This document shows positions 25,265 through 34,107 of a DNA stretch of 64,000 bases, in pieces. The notes below the pieces were generated by a model. The model saw only the letters and a program-made list of their open reading frames with translations. It was not told where the DNA came from and did no database searches. Numbering within the stretch: position 1 is the stretch's first letter; the number at the start of each line of letters is the position of its first letter. The stretch comes from SVKR01 sp963605115. Its GTDB lineage: Bacteria; Bacillota; Clostridia; Oscillospirales; Oscillospiraceae. The translations under genes and the position numbers were made by a program. The stretch spans positions 1 through 64,000 of the forward strand of contig CAVCTM010000003.1 in the NCBI GenBank assembly GCA_963605115.1, read 5' to 3'.

Positions 25265-27646
25265 ATGGACAGCCAATTCAGAGAGAGATTTATCGCGGCG
25301 CGGCGCGCGCTCATCGTGTCGGAGTTCGCGTTTTTGAACCCGGAGCAGCGGAAGGCGGTCATGACCGTCGAGGGACCGCTCCTGCTGCTCGCCGGCGCGG
25401 GCAGCGGAAAGACGACGGTGCTCATCAACCGCATCGCGAACCTTGTGCGCTACGGAACGGCATCGGAGAGCGATTTCGTGCCGGAGAGCGCGACGGAGGC
25501 GGACATCGCCGTGATGGAGGCGGGGCCCTCCGCCGAAGCGCAGCGCATCGCCGCCGTCGACCCCGTGGAGCCGTGGCGCATCCTCGCCATCACGTTCACG
25601 AACAAGGCAGCCGGGGAGCTCAAGGAGCGCCTTTCACGGACGCTTGGTCCCGCGGCGGAGGATATCTGGGCGCAGACCTTCCACAGCGCCTGCGTCCGCA
25701 TCCTGCGGCGCGACGCGGAGCGCCTCGGCTATTCCCGCTCCTTCACGATCTATGACACGGCGGACACCCAGTCCGTCGCAAAAAAGATCCTCCGCGAGAT
25801 GGACCTCGACGAGAAGATGTTCCCTTACCGCTATGTTCTCTCCGTCATCAGCAAGGCGAAGGACGAGATGCTGACACCTGCGCAGCTGCTCGAACAGGCA
25901 AACAAGAGCTACGATGTCCGCAAAAGGCGCGTCGCGGAGGTGTATCAGGAGTATGAAAAGCGCCTGCGCGAGGCGGACGCGATGGATTTCGACGACCTCA
26001 TCCTGAACACCGTGCGGCTGCTGCTGGAGCATGAGGACGTCCGCGCATTTTACCAGAAAAAGTTCCGCTATGTCCTCGTGGACGAGTATCAGGACACGAA
26101 CCATCTGCAATATCTGCTCGCGAGCACGCTGGCGGGCGGCTATGAGAACCTCTGCGTCGTCGGCGACGATGACCAGAGCATCTATAAGTTCCGCGGCGCG
26201 ACGATCCGCAACATCCTTGATTTTGAAAATGACTACAAAAACGCGCGGGTCATCAAGCTTGAACAGAATTACCGCTCCACCGCCCATATTCTGGAGGCGG
26301 CAAACGGCGTGATCCGCAACAACTCCGAGCGCCGCGCCAAAAAGCTCTGGACCGCGCAGGACGGCGGCGAGAAGCCCGTGCTCCACGTTTCTCCGAACGA
26401 GGACGAGGAGGCGCAGTTCGTTGCCGACAAAATTCTGGAGGATTTCTCCCGCGGCGAGCGCTGGAGCGACCACGCGGTGCTCTACCGCATGAACGCACAG
26501 TCGAACAAGCTGGAGTACGCCTTCAAGCGCCGCGGCATCCCTTACCGGATGTACGGCGGACTGAAGTTCTTTGACCGTGCCGAGGTCAAGGACGTGCTCG
26601 CTTACTTGAACGTCATCGCGAACCCGGCGGATGATCTGCGCTTAGCGCGCATCATCAACGTTCCCGCCCGCGGCATCGGCGTGACGACGGTGGAAAAGCT
26701 CGGTGAGATCGCCGCGCGCGAGGGGCGGAGCGCCTTCGCCGTCGCGGAGCACGCAGACGAATACCCGGAGCTCCAGCGCGCCGCCGCCAAGCTTCGGCTG
26801 TTCGCGGCGCTCATCGCGGAGCTGCGCGCCAGAAGCGCGGAGGTGCCGCTCGACGAGCTCTATGACGAGCTGATGGAGCGCACGGGCTATATCCGTGCGC
26901 TTCAGGAGAAGGACATCCCCGAAAACGAGGCGAAGATCGAGAACGTCAAGGAGCTGAAATCCAACATCCTGAGCTTTATCAAGGAGACCGGCGACGCCTC
27001 GCTCCACGGCTTCCTCGACGAGGTCGCGCTCTATACGGACCTCGACACGCTCGGCGCGGATGCCGACTGCGTTGTGATGATGACGATCCACTCGGCGAAG
27101 GGGCTGGAATTTCCGGTCGTGTTCCTCGTCGGCGCGGAGGAGGGGATCTTCCCTGGCATCCGCGCCATCGGAGAACCGGAGGAGATGGAGGAGGAGCGGC
27201 GGCTCTGCTATGTTGCGATCACGCGCGCGCAGCGGCGGCTTTATATCACCTGCGCCCAGCAGCGTATGCTTTTCGGCAGAACGAGCAACAACCGCGTCTC
27301 CCGCTTCGTGGAGGAGATCCCGCCGGAGCACCTCGACCGCGGCTATGTCCCGCGCGGCTATGGCTACAGCGACGCGCCCCGCGGCTTTGAAGGCTCCATC
27401 GGGCAAAAGCCGCGCCACACGCCGAGCCCCATCCGCCCGGTCATTACGCCCGCGAGCGCCAAGGCAGCGCCGCCCGCCTTCGCCCTCGGCGACCGCGTGG
27501 AGCACAAGAGCTTCGGACCCGGCAGGATCGTCGCCATGACCGCGATGGGCGGCGACCATCTCGTCGAGATCGAATTCGAGCGCGAGGGCGTCGGCAGAAA
27601 GCGCCTGATGCTGAAGGCGGCATCCAAACTGATGAACAAGTTATAA
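25265..27646 (+). CDS. pcrA: ATP-dependent DNA helicase PcrA/UvrD
   Basis: 3'-5' SF1 helicase for repair, replication restart and plasmid rolling-circle replication. 793 residues. Motifs in order: Q motif NPEQRKAV, Walker A GAGSGKTT (~44-51), ITFTNKAAGEL (Ia), VDEYQDTN (II), GDDDQSIYKFRGA (III), EQNYRS (IV), MTIHSAKGLEFPVVF (V), YVAITRAQRRLY (VI). The C-terminal Tudor-like tail (GDRVEHKSFGPGRI) is typical of Gram-positive PcrA. The chromosomal copy could support the small Rep element at 46.3 kb, since HUH Rep proteins usually recruit PcrA. Monocistronic: own promoter and terminator. Confidence 0.96.
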   Translation: MDSQFRERFIAARRALIVSEFAFLNPEQRKAVMTVEGPLLLLAGAGSGKTTVLINRIANLVRYGTASESDFVPESATEADIAVMEAGPSAEAQRIAAVDPVEPWRILAITFTNKAAGELKERLSRTLGPAAEDIWAQTFHSACVRILRRDAERLGYSRSFTIYDTADTQSVAKKILREMDLDEKMFPYRYVLSVISKAKDEMLTPAQLLEQANKSYDVRKRRVAEVYQEYEKRLREADAMDFDDLILNTVRLLLEHEDVRAFYQKKFRYVLVDEYQDTNHLQYLLASTLAGGYENLCVVGDDDQSIYKFRGATIRNILDFENDYKNARVIKLEQNYRSTAHILEAANGVIRNNSERRAKKLWTAQDGGEKPVLHVSPNEDEEAQFVADKILEDFSRGERWSDHAVLYRMNAQSNKLEYAFKRRGIPYRMYGGLKFFDRAEVKDVLAYLNVIANPADDLRLARIINVPARGIGVTTVEKLGEIAAREGRSAFAVAEHADEYPELQRAAAKLRLFAALIAELRARSAEVPLDELYDELMERTGYIRALQEKDIPENEAKIENVKELKSNILSFIKETGDASLHGFLDEVALYTDLDTLGADADCVVMMTIHSAKGLEFPVVFLVGAEEGIFPGIRAIGEPEEMEEERRLCYVAITRAQRRLYITCAQQRMLFGRTSNNRVSRFVEEIPPEHLDRGYVPRGYGYSDAPRGFEGSIGQKPRHTPSPIRPVITPASAKAAPPAFALGDRVEHKSFGPGRIVAMTAMGGDHLVEIEFEREGVGRKRLMLKAASKLMNKL

Positions 27647-27652
27647 AAATAA

Positions 27653-27695
27653 GGAGAGATCCTGCCGGGGAACCGGCAGGGTCTCTCCATCGTTT
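27653..27695 (+). terminator. Terminator after pcrA
   Basis: A ~16-bp stem (27653-27668 with 27673-27688, one mismatch) is followed by a short T-rich run. Confidence 0.8.
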
Positions 27696-27716
27696 TCAAA
27701 AAAAGCCTCGCTTAAG

Positions 27717-27885
27717 TTCGCTGCCGCAGCAGCGAATAGAGTTCAATCATTTTTCGGCGCGACACGTGCGTGCCGAAAAATACTCTGCGCGGAGGGAACG
27801 TGCTCGCCGCAAGGCGAGTGCGCTGAGCGGAGCGTTCCCCTTCAACCGAGAGCCCAGCGTAAGCGGGTCTTGGTTGATTTTTTTT
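27717..27885 (+). other. Hairpin-rich spacer ending in a T8 terminator (possible small RNA)
   Basis: This 200-bp gene-free stretch contains four successive stem-loops: 27717-27736 (8-bp stem), 27750-27780 (9-bp TTTTTCGGC/GCCGAAAAA), 27794-27839 (7-bp outer stem with an inner CTCGCC/GGCGAG hairpin) and 27842-27877. The last is followed by T8 (27878-27885), so it can terminate transcription on the plus strand. pcrA already has a terminator upstream, so a separate plus-strand transcript is possible. No clear promoter was found. Confidence 0.4.
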
Positions 27886-28357
27886 AGCAATTCAGCAGCC
27901 AGACGGCGAAGTTGAGGTAGGCGGCAAAAATGAGCCAGACGGTATAGGGAATTTGCAGCTTGCCCGCGCCGGGGGCGCATTTTTCAAAGCTCACGAGCAT
28001 CAGTATCACGAGGAAAATGAGGAAAATGAGCCAGAAAAAGCTCAGCAGCAGCGCGCCGAAGCGGAAGAAAAACACCGTCCAGAGAAAATTCACCACGAGC
28101 TGTGTGCAGTAAAGAAACAGCGCGTCGGTCCGGTCCGGCGACCCGCTCAGAAAAACGCGCGCGGCGGAAACGCCCATCAGGAGAAAGAGGATCCCCCAGA
28201 CGACAGGAAATAACCACGACGGCGGCGAGAGCGGCGGGCGGATGAGCGTCGGGTCCTCCATCCGTCCTGCGTTCACGAGCGCGGACGCCCCGCCGACCGC
28301 GAGCGCGAGCGCGATCCAGAGGATATAGGTCAAAGCCTTTTTCGTTTTTGCGTTCAA
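27884..28357 (-). CDS. tspO: TspO/MBR family membrane protein
   Basis: 157-residue protein with five predicted TM helices. Family hallmarks are PPLSPPSWLFPVVWGILFLL (~41-60), QLVVNFLWTVFFF (~86-98) and the C-terminal IPYTVWLIFAAYLNFAVWLLN. TspO proteins bind porphyrins and sterol-like ligands; the role in anaerobic Clostridia is unclear. The stop codon lies within the T8 of the plus-strand hairpin region. It is probably independent of dapA, whose stop is 54 bp upstream. Confidence 0.93.
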   Translation of the reverse strand: MNAKTKKALTYILWIALALAVGGASALVNAGRMEDPTLIRPPLSPPSWLFPVVWGILFLLMGVSAARVFLSGSPDRTDALFLYCTQLVVNFLWTVFFFRFGALLLSFFWLIFLIFLVILMLVSFEKCAPGAGKLQIPYTVWLIFAAYLNFAVWLLNC

Positions 28358-28411
28358 AATTTCATCACCCGTCCAAAGTCTATGCAGTTTTTGGGACAGG
28401 TATTCTTTTTC

Positions 28412-29305
28412 TCAGCTCCGCAGCGTGCAGCCGAGCCTTTGCAGCTCCGCAAGCAGCCGACCGCGGTTTGCTTCGCTCATCGGAACGAGCGGGAGGCGAA
28501 GATCGCCGGAGCAGAGCCCAAGCGCATCCATCGCCGCCTTGACCGGAATGGGATTTGTCTCGACAAACAGGAGACGGAAAAGCTCCGAGAGCTTCGCCGC
28601 ACGCTCCCGTGCCGCGGCAAAGTCTCCGCGCAGGCAGAGCTCACAGAGCCCGGCGATTTCCGCGGGCAGGAGGTTCGACGCCACGGAGATGACTCCGTGT
28701 GCGCCGAGCGCCATCATCGCCACGGTGTGGTCGTCGTTGCCGCTCCAGAGATTGAGCTCCCCGGCACACTCGGCGGCGACGCGCGCGATGAGCGAAAAAT
28801 CTCCGCTCGCCTCCTTGACGCCGTTGATGTTTTCATGGCGGGCGAGCGCGCGGTAAGTCTCCGCCGTGAAGCCGAGCGCCGTCCGGCTCGGCACATTGTA
28901 GAGAACGACCGGCGCGTCGGAGGCGTCGGCAACGGCGGCGCAGTGGGCGACGATGCCCGCCTGCGTCGTCTTATTGTAATACGGCGGCGTCAGCAGCACG
29001 GCGTCTGCGCCGTGGAGCGCGGCGAAGCGGGCTTTTTTCACGCAGGCGGCAGTGTTGTTGCCGCCGACGCCGGCGATGACCTTCATCCTGCCTGCCGTGT
29101 GCTGAACGCAGAGATCCACGAGCTGCTCGTACTCGTGGATCTCTAACGTGGCGTTTTCTCCCGTCGTTCCGGCGACCGTGATCGCGGCAATGCCGTTTTC
29201 GGCTTGGAAGTCGAGGAGCTTTTTCATCTGTTCAAAGTCGATCCCATCTTTCGTAAACGGCGTCACAATGGCTGTGGATGCGCCGCGGAATATGGGCTGC
29301 TTCAA
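28412..29305 (-). CDS. dapA: 4-hydroxy-tetrahydrodipicolinate synthase
   Basis: Condenses pyruvate with aspartate semialdehyde in the lysine/diaminopimelate pathway; the product also feeds dipicolinate for spores. 297 residues, TIM barrel. TGEN (~44-50, pyruvate-binding TT pair), YNVPSRT (~135, Tyr and Arg of the active site) and the Schiff-base Lys in INGVKEASGD (~162). TTG start at 29305 with GGAGG ~11 nt upstream. It lies 37 bp downstream of asd on the same strand, so the two consecutive pathway enzymes form an operon. Confidence 0.95.
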   Translation of the reverse strand: MKQPIFRGASTAIVTPFTKDGIDFEQMKKLLDFQAENGIAAITVAGTTGENATLEIHEYEQLVDLCVQHTAGRMKVIAGVGGNNTAACVKKARFAALHGADAVLLTPPYYNKTTQAGIVAHCAAVADASDAPVVLYNVPSRTALGFTAETYRALARHENINGVKEASGDFSLIARVAAECAGELNLWSGNDDHTVAMMALGAHGVISVASNLLPAEIAGLCELCLRGDFAAARERAAKLSELFRLLFVETNPIPVKAAMDALGLCSGDLRLPLVPMSEANRGRLLAELQRLGCTLRS

Positions 29306-29342
29306 AATAACAAACGCCTCCTATTTGATTTTTCGGGGATGA

Positions 29343-30431
29343 TTATCTGCGCTCGATATATCCCTTCGCGCAGAGCAGCTCGGCGAGCTCCACGCCGCCG
29401 CCCGCCGCGCCGCGCAGGGTGTTGTGGCTCAGGCAGACGAACTTGTAGTCATACTGTGTATCCTCACGCAGACGGCCGACGGAGATCGCCATGCCGCCTT
29501 CGAGCATGCGGTCGAGCTTTGTCTGTGGGCGGTTATCCTCGTCGAAGTAGTGCAGGAACTGCTTCGGCGCGCTGGGCAGCATAAGCTCCTGCGGCTCACC
29601 GCGGAAGGCGCGCCATGCCTCCAGAATTTCCTCTTTGGAGGGCTTTTTCTCAAAGCGCACGAACACGCAGGCAAGGTGACCGTTGCTGACCGGAACGCGG
29701 ATGCACTGCGCCGTAATGGAGGGGGACGCCGCAGCGCCGATCGCGCCGTTTTCCAGCGTGCCCCAGACCTTCAGCGGCTCGCGCTCGCTCTTTTCCTCCT
29801 CGCCGCCGATATAGGGGATGACGTTATCGACCATCTCCGGCCACGTCTCAAAGGTTTTCCCCGCGCCGGAGATCGCCTGATAGGTGCAGACAAGGATGTC
29901 GGAAATACCGTATTTTTCCCGTAGGGGACTCAGCGCCGGAACGTAGCTCTGGATGGAGCAGTTGCTCTTGACCGCGATGAAGCCACGGGTCGTGCCGAGG
30001 CGCTTTTTCTGCTCCTCGATAACGGCGAGATGCTCCGGGTTGACCTCCGGAATGACCATCGGAACATCCGGCGTCCAGCGGTTGGCACTGTTGTTGGAGA
30101 CGACGGGGCACTCCAGCTTTGCATACGCCTCCTCCAGCGCGAGCACGGCATCCTTCGGCATATCGACCGCGCAGAACACAAAGTCCACCTGCGCGGCGAT
30201 CGCCGTCTTGTCCGCGTCCGCGTCCATCACGACGAGGTCCTTATATTTCTCCGGAAACGGCGTTTCGATCGCCCAGCGGCTCCGCGCCGCCTCCTCATAC
30301 GTCTTGCCGGCGCTCTTTGCGCTTGCCGCAATGACCTTCAGCTCAAACCACGGGTGGTTTTCCACCAGCGAGATAAAGCGCTGACCGACCATGCCGGTGC
30401 CGCCGATGATGCCTACCTTGTATTTTTCCAT
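29343..30431 (-). CDS. asd: Aspartate-semialdehyde dehydrogenase
   Basis: Reduces aspartyl phosphate to aspartate semialdehyde, the substrate of the next gene, dapA. 362 residues. NADP-binding IIGGTGMVGQRF (~8-19), catalytic Cys in VKSNCSIQSYVP (~153), and His/Arg region AQCIRVPVSNGH. It resembles the archaeal-type (larger) ASADH subgroup. The ATG at 30431 with AAAGGAAG upstream is chosen; the frame stays open far upstream across the divergent gene but that part is a shadow. A promoter is placed at 30588-30616, giving a ~150-nt leader. Confidence 0.95.
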   Translation of the reverse strand: MEKYKVGIIGGTGMVGQRFISLVENHPWFELKVIAASAKSAGKTYEEAARSRWAIETPFPEKYKDLVVMDADADKTAIAAQVDFVFCAVDMPKDAVLALEEAYAKLECPVVSNNSANRWTPDVPMVIPEVNPEHLAVIEEQKKRLGTTRGFIAVKSNCSIQSYVPALSPLREKYGISDILVCTYQAISGAGKTFETWPEMVDNVIPYIGGEEEKSEREPLKVWGTLENGAIGAAASPSITAQCIRVPVSNGHLACVFVRFEKKPSKEEILEAWRAFRGEPQELMLPSAPKQFLHYFDEDNRPQTKLDRMLEGGMAISVGRLREDTQYDYKFVCLSHNTLRGAAGGGVELAELLCAKGYIERR

Positions 30432-30518
30432 GCTGTGTATCTTCCTTTCTGACCGGTGTTTCCTGACCGTTCTTACTTTATGCGCCGCCATGGAAAAACA
30501 GAACTTCCGACAAAGCTC

Positions 30519-30547
30519 TTGATTTGGCGACGGAATTCTACTATAAT
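30519..30547 (+). promoter_or_regulatory. Promoter of spoIID-like/queA/tgt operon
   Basis: TTGATT (30519-30524), 17-bp spacer, TATAAT (30542-30547). The upstream context CAAAGCTC recurs before the promoter at 35200. Confidence 0.65.
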
Positions 30548-30587
30548 AAAATATCACGCGGCGTATTTTGCCGCTTTGGTGCTTTAC

Positions 30588-30616
30588 AGTATAACATTCC
30601 TGAGAAAGAGCGTCAA
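30588..30616 (-). promoter_or_regulatory. Promoter of asd-dapA
   Basis: On the minus strand: TTGACG (30616-30611), 17-bp spacer, TATACT (30593-30588). It is interleaved with the start of the divergent spoIID-like transcript, so the two promoters may interfere. Confidence 0.6.
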
Positions 30617-30626
30617 CGGTGTTTTT

Positions 30627-31817
30627 ATGAAAAAACGATCGGCTGTTATCTTTATACTGGCGCTGTGCCTCGTTCTCGGCTGCACCGGTCTCGTTTCCGC
30701 CAAGCGGGGCGTTTACGTCAACGGCGGCGAGCTGATGGAGGGGGATCTGGCGCAGAGCTATGCCATCGGCGCAAACGGCACTGCGCTGCTCGGCACCGAG
30801 AGCGTCAAGGTCCTCACCGCCGCGGGCGTCACGTCGCTCGACGGCGCGGAGGAGGTTGGCGGGGGAGGACTCCGCTACGACGACGGCAACGTCCGCATCG
30901 CCGCACGCACCATCCGCGTCGGTCTGCGCTATACTTATTCCGAAAAGCGCGACAACGCAATGGAAGCGGCAAATCTGGAAAACGCCGTCGGCAGCGGTTA
31001 TCAGTTCGGCTATTTCGACACTGACCGCAATTTTGTCCCCTACGAGGACGCCTTCACCGACGAGCGCCAGATCACGATGCGTCCCCTTGGGGACGGCAGC
31101 GGCATCGGCGTTTACATCACCGGGACGGACACACTGCTTTACAGCGTGGAGTCCACGGACGCGGAGAATTATCTCGCCGTTCACCCCGTGTCGGACGGCG
31201 CCGAGGCGGTCACATGGTTTGCGCAGAAGCGCTATTACGGCGACTTTGCCTACGCCGTGCTGGACCCGGAGGAGCCGAAGCTCACGGTCGTGAACAGCGT
31301 GGACATCGAGCGTTATGTCTCCGGCGTCTGTGCCGCGGAGATGGGCAGCAGCTTTCCGCTCGAAGCGCTGAAGGCGCAGGCGGTCGCCGCACGGACTTAC
31401 GGTCAGAGCTATATCCAGAGCGAGGCGTATTTCGCGGACTTCGGCTTTGACGTGACGAACGATGACTATTGTCAGGTCTATTTCGGCTATACGGACGCCG
31501 AGCGCCTCGTCGCCGCCGCAGCGGAGACGGAAAACCAGTATCTCACCTATAAAAACCGCCTTATCAGCGCGCTCTATTTCGCCGCCGACGGCGGCTCCAC
31601 GCTCGACAGCGAGGCTGTGTTCCCCAATCGGCTGGACTATCTCCGCGGCGTCACGGACCCCTATGAAGCGGCGGTGTGGACCCGCGGGGCTTACGGCCAC
31701 CGCGTCGGTATGAGTCAGTGGGGCGCGAACGCGATGGCGCGGTATTACAACAAAGACTATAAGGATATTCTGGGCTTCTACTACACCGGTGTGGGGCTCA
31801 GCTATGGTGCGCTATGA
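30627..31817 (+). CDS. SpoIID/LytB-domain protein
   Basis: 396 residues, signal peptide or anchor at ~1-26, then a long N-terminal extension. The SpoIID domain is at ~215-390: IERYVSGVCAAEMGSSFPLEALKAQAVAARTY and the C-terminal GHRVGMSQWGANAMA motif with YYTG. SpoIID is a lytic transglycosylase of spore engulfment; here the gene has a sigma A-like promoter and leads a queA-tgt operon, so a vegetative SpoIID-like amidase activator is also possible. ATG at 30627 follows a weak GAAAGAG. Confidence 0.85.
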   Translation: MKKRSAVIFILALCLVLGCTGLVSAKRGVYVNGGELMEGDLAQSYAIGANGTALLGTESVKVLTAAGVTSLDGAEEVGGGGLRYDDGNVRIAARTIRVGLRYTYSEKRDNAMEAANLENAVGSGYQFGYFDTDRNFVPYEDAFTDERQITMRPLGDGSGIGVYITGTDTLLYSVESTDAENYLAVHPVSDGAEAVTWFAQKRYYGDFAYAVLDPEEPKLTVVNSVDIERYVSGVCAAEMGSSFPLEALKAQAVAARTYGQSYIQSEAYFADFGFDVTNDDYCQVYFGYTDAERLVAAAAETENQYLTYKNRLISALYFAADGGSTLDSEAVFPNRLDYLRGVTDPYEAAVWTRGAYGHRVGMSQWGANAMARYYNKDYKDILGFYYTGVGLSYGAL

Positions 31818-32839
31818 AAAAATCTGATTTCTATTTCGATCTCCCGCAGGAGCTGATCGCCCAGACGCCGCTGGAGCGGCGCGACGGGTCACGGCTGCTC
31901 TGTCTCGATAAGCAGACCGGTGCGATGGAGCACCGCCACTTTTATGATCTGCCAGAATACCTGCGCCCCGGCGACTGCCTTGTGATGAATGATTCCCGCG
32001 TGCTGCCCGCGCGATTGATGGGTCACCGCGTTCCGGGCGGCGGCGTCTGCGAGGTGCTGCTGCTGACGGACAAGGGCGGCGGCGTCTGGGAGTGCCTCGT
32101 CCGTCCGGGCCGCAAGCTGCGCCCCGGCGCGGAGATCAGCTTCGGAAACGGCGAGCTGACCGCCACGGTGGAGGCGGAGATAGAGGGCGGAAACCGCCTC
32201 GTGCGCTTTCACTACGACGGCATTTTTCTCGAAGTGCTTGAACGCCTCGGCGAAATGCCGCTGCCGCCCTATATCAAGGAAAAGCTCGAAGATTCCGAGC
32301 GGTACCAGACCGTTTACTCCCGCGAGCTCGGCTCCGCCGCGGCGCCGACCGCCGGGCTGCACTTCACGCGCGAGCTGCTGGACAATATCGCCGCACAGGG
32401 CGTGAAGCTCGCGTATGTAACGCTCCATGTCGGGCTTGGCACCTTCCGTCCCGTGAAGGAGGACAATGTGCTCGACCACGAGATGCACTCGGAATTCTGC
32501 ATGGTCCCGGAGGAGACGGCGCGGATCATCACGGAGACCAAGCGCGCCGGCGGCCGCATCATCTCCGTCGGCACGACCTCCTGCCGCACGCTGGAGAGCT
32601 TCGCAAACCCGGACGGCACCATGGACCCCCGTAGCGGCTGGACGAATATTTTTATCTATCCGGGCTATAAGTTCAAGTGCATCGACGCGCTCGTGACAAA
32701 TTTCCACCTCCCGGAGAGCACGCTCATCATGCTCGTCTCCGCCTTAGCCGGAAGGGAAAACATCTTAAACGCCTACCGCACCGCCGTGGAGGAGCGCTAC
32801 CGGTTTTTCTCGTTTGGCGATGCGATGCTCATTCATTGA
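31814..32839 (+). CDS. queA: S-adenosylmethionine:tRNA ribosyltransferase-isomerase
   Basis: Makes epoxyqueuosine from preQ1-modified tRNA. 341 residues with N-terminal FDLPQELIAQTPLERRDGSRLL, central GLHFTRELLD and HVGLGTFRPV, and C-terminal NFHLPESTLIMLVSA. Starts with an ATGA overlap with the SpoIID-domain gene and is followed by tgt, the preceding step of the same pathway. Confidence 0.96.
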   Translation: MKKSDFYFDLPQELIAQTPLERRDGSRLLCLDKQTGAMEHRHFYDLPEYLRPGDCLVMNDSRVLPARLMGHRVPGGGVCEVLLLTDKGGGVWECLVRPGRKLRPGAEISFGNGELTATVEAEIEGGNRLVRFHYDGIFLEVLERLGEMPLPPYIKEKLEDSERYQTVYSRELGSAAAPTAGLHFTRELLDNIAAQGVKLAYVTLHVGLGTFRPVKEDNVLDHEMHSEFCMVPEETARIITETKRAGGRIISVGTTSCRTLESFANPDGTMDPRSGWTNIFIYPGYKFKCIDALVTNFHLPESTLIMLVSALAGRENILNAYRTAVEERYRFFSFGDAMLIH

Positions 32840-32874
32840 AAAAACACTTTGAACACCAACACTGAGGTAAGCTA

Positions 32875-34005
32875 ATGTTTCAACTCATCAAAAAAGAAGG
32901 TGCGGCGCGGCGCGGGGCTTATACTACGCCGCATGGCGTGATCCAGACGCCGGTGTTCATGAACGTCGGCACGCAGGCGGCGATCAAGGGCGGGCTCTCC
33001 GCCGGGGACTTGGAGCAGATCGGCACGCAGGTGGAGCTCAGCAACACCTACCACCTCCACGTCCGACCCGGCGACCGGCTCATCCGCGAGATGGGCGGTC
33101 TGCATAAATTCATGACATGGAGCGGTCCTATCCTGACGGATTCCGGCGGGTTTCAGGTCTTTTCCCTCGCCGTGCTGCGCAAGATCCGGGAAGAGGGCGT
33201 GTCCTTCAACTCCCACGTGGACGGGGCGAAGATCTTTATGGGACCGGAGGAGAGCATGCGGATCCAGTCCAATCTGGGCTCGGATATCGCCATGGCGTTC
33301 GACGAGTGCGTCAAGATCCCGTCGCCATACGAATATGTGAAAAAATCCTGCGAGCGCACGACGCGCTGGCTCGTTCGCTGCAAGGCGGCGCTTGCGGAGT
33401 ATAACGCCGAGCCGGACGCCGTGAACCCAGGACAGGTGCTCTGGGGCATCAATCAGGGCGCGGTCTACCGCAACCTGCGCATCGAGCACATGCAGCGCAT
33501 TGCGGAGCTGGACCTTCCGGGCTACGCCATCGGCGGGCTCGCGGTGGGGGAGACCCATCAGGAGATGTATGACACGATCGAGGCGGTGGAGGCTTACATG
33601 CCCGCCGACCGCCCGCGTTACCTCATGGGTGTCGGCACACCGAGCAATATCATCGAGTCCGTCGCCCGCGGCATCGACTTTTTCGACTGTGTTATGCCCT
33701 CCCGCAACGGCAGGCATGGGCACCTCTTTACATGGAACGGCGTCATCAACCTCAATAACCGCAAATATGACCACGACGCGGAGCCCATCGAGCCCGGCTG
33801 CGGCTGCCCAGCCTGCCGGCGCTATTCCAAGGCGTACATCCGGCATCTGCTCAAGGCGCAGGAGCCGCTTGCCCTGCGTCTGATGGTGACACATAATCTC
33901 TGGTTCTATAACCACCTGATGGAGCGCATCCGCGAGGCGCTGGACGCCGGGGAGTTTGCCGCGTTCCGCCGCGAATATTCCGAGCGGCTCTCGGTCCGTA
34001 TCTGA
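32875..34005 (+). CDS. tgt: Queuine tRNA-ribosyltransferase
   Basis: Exchanges guanine-34 for preQ1 in tRNAs with GUN anticodons. 376 residues. Catalytic Asp regions LTDSGGFQVFS and MPSRNGRHG; zinc site CGCPACRRYSKAYIRHL near the C terminus with three Cys and a His. RBS TGAGGTAAG precedes the ATG. Its own yajC-directed promoter lies downstream, so the operon ends here or is weakly connected. Confidence 0.96.
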   Translation: MFQLIKKEGAARRGAYTTPHGVIQTPVFMNVGTQAAIKGGLSAGDLEQIGTQVELSNTYHLHVRPGDRLIREMGGLHKFMTWSGPILTDSGGFQVFSLAVLRKIREEGVSFNSHVDGAKIFMGPEESMRIQSNLGSDIAMAFDECVKIPSPYEYVKKSCERTTRWLVRCKAALAEYNAEPDAVNPGQVLWGINQGAVYRNLRIEHMQRIAELDLPGYAIGGLAVGETHQEMYDTIEAVEAYMPADRPRYLMGVGTPSNIIESVARGIDFFDCVMPSRNGRHGHLFTWNGVINLNNRKYDHDAEPIEPGCGCPACRRYSKAYIRHLLKAQEPLALRLMVTHNLWFYNHLMERIREALDAGEFAAFRREYSERLSVRI

Positions 34006-34043
34006 AATCTTCCGAAAAACGCCGGATTTCTTTAGAAAAACTC

Positions 34044-34072
34044 TTGCAATTCCGGAAGAGAGCATATATACT
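34044..34072 (+). promoter_or_regulatory. Promoter of yajC
   Basis: TTGCAA (34044-34049), 17-bp spacer, TATACT (34067-34072), 36 bp before the yajC start. Confidence 0.65.
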
Positions 34073-34107
34073 AACTTTTGTTACTAAATGAGGAGGTTCA
34101 TTCCCGA

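Noticed and set aside
30432..30587. Possible lysine riboswitch in the asd leader
   Set aside because: The ~150-nt leader does not show the conserved lysine riboswitch core or a terminator hairpin before the RBS.
29343..31700. A 785-codon minus-strand frame extending asd upstream
   Set aside because: The extension is antisense to the spoIID-like gene; asd homologues start at the ATG at 30431, which has an RBS.
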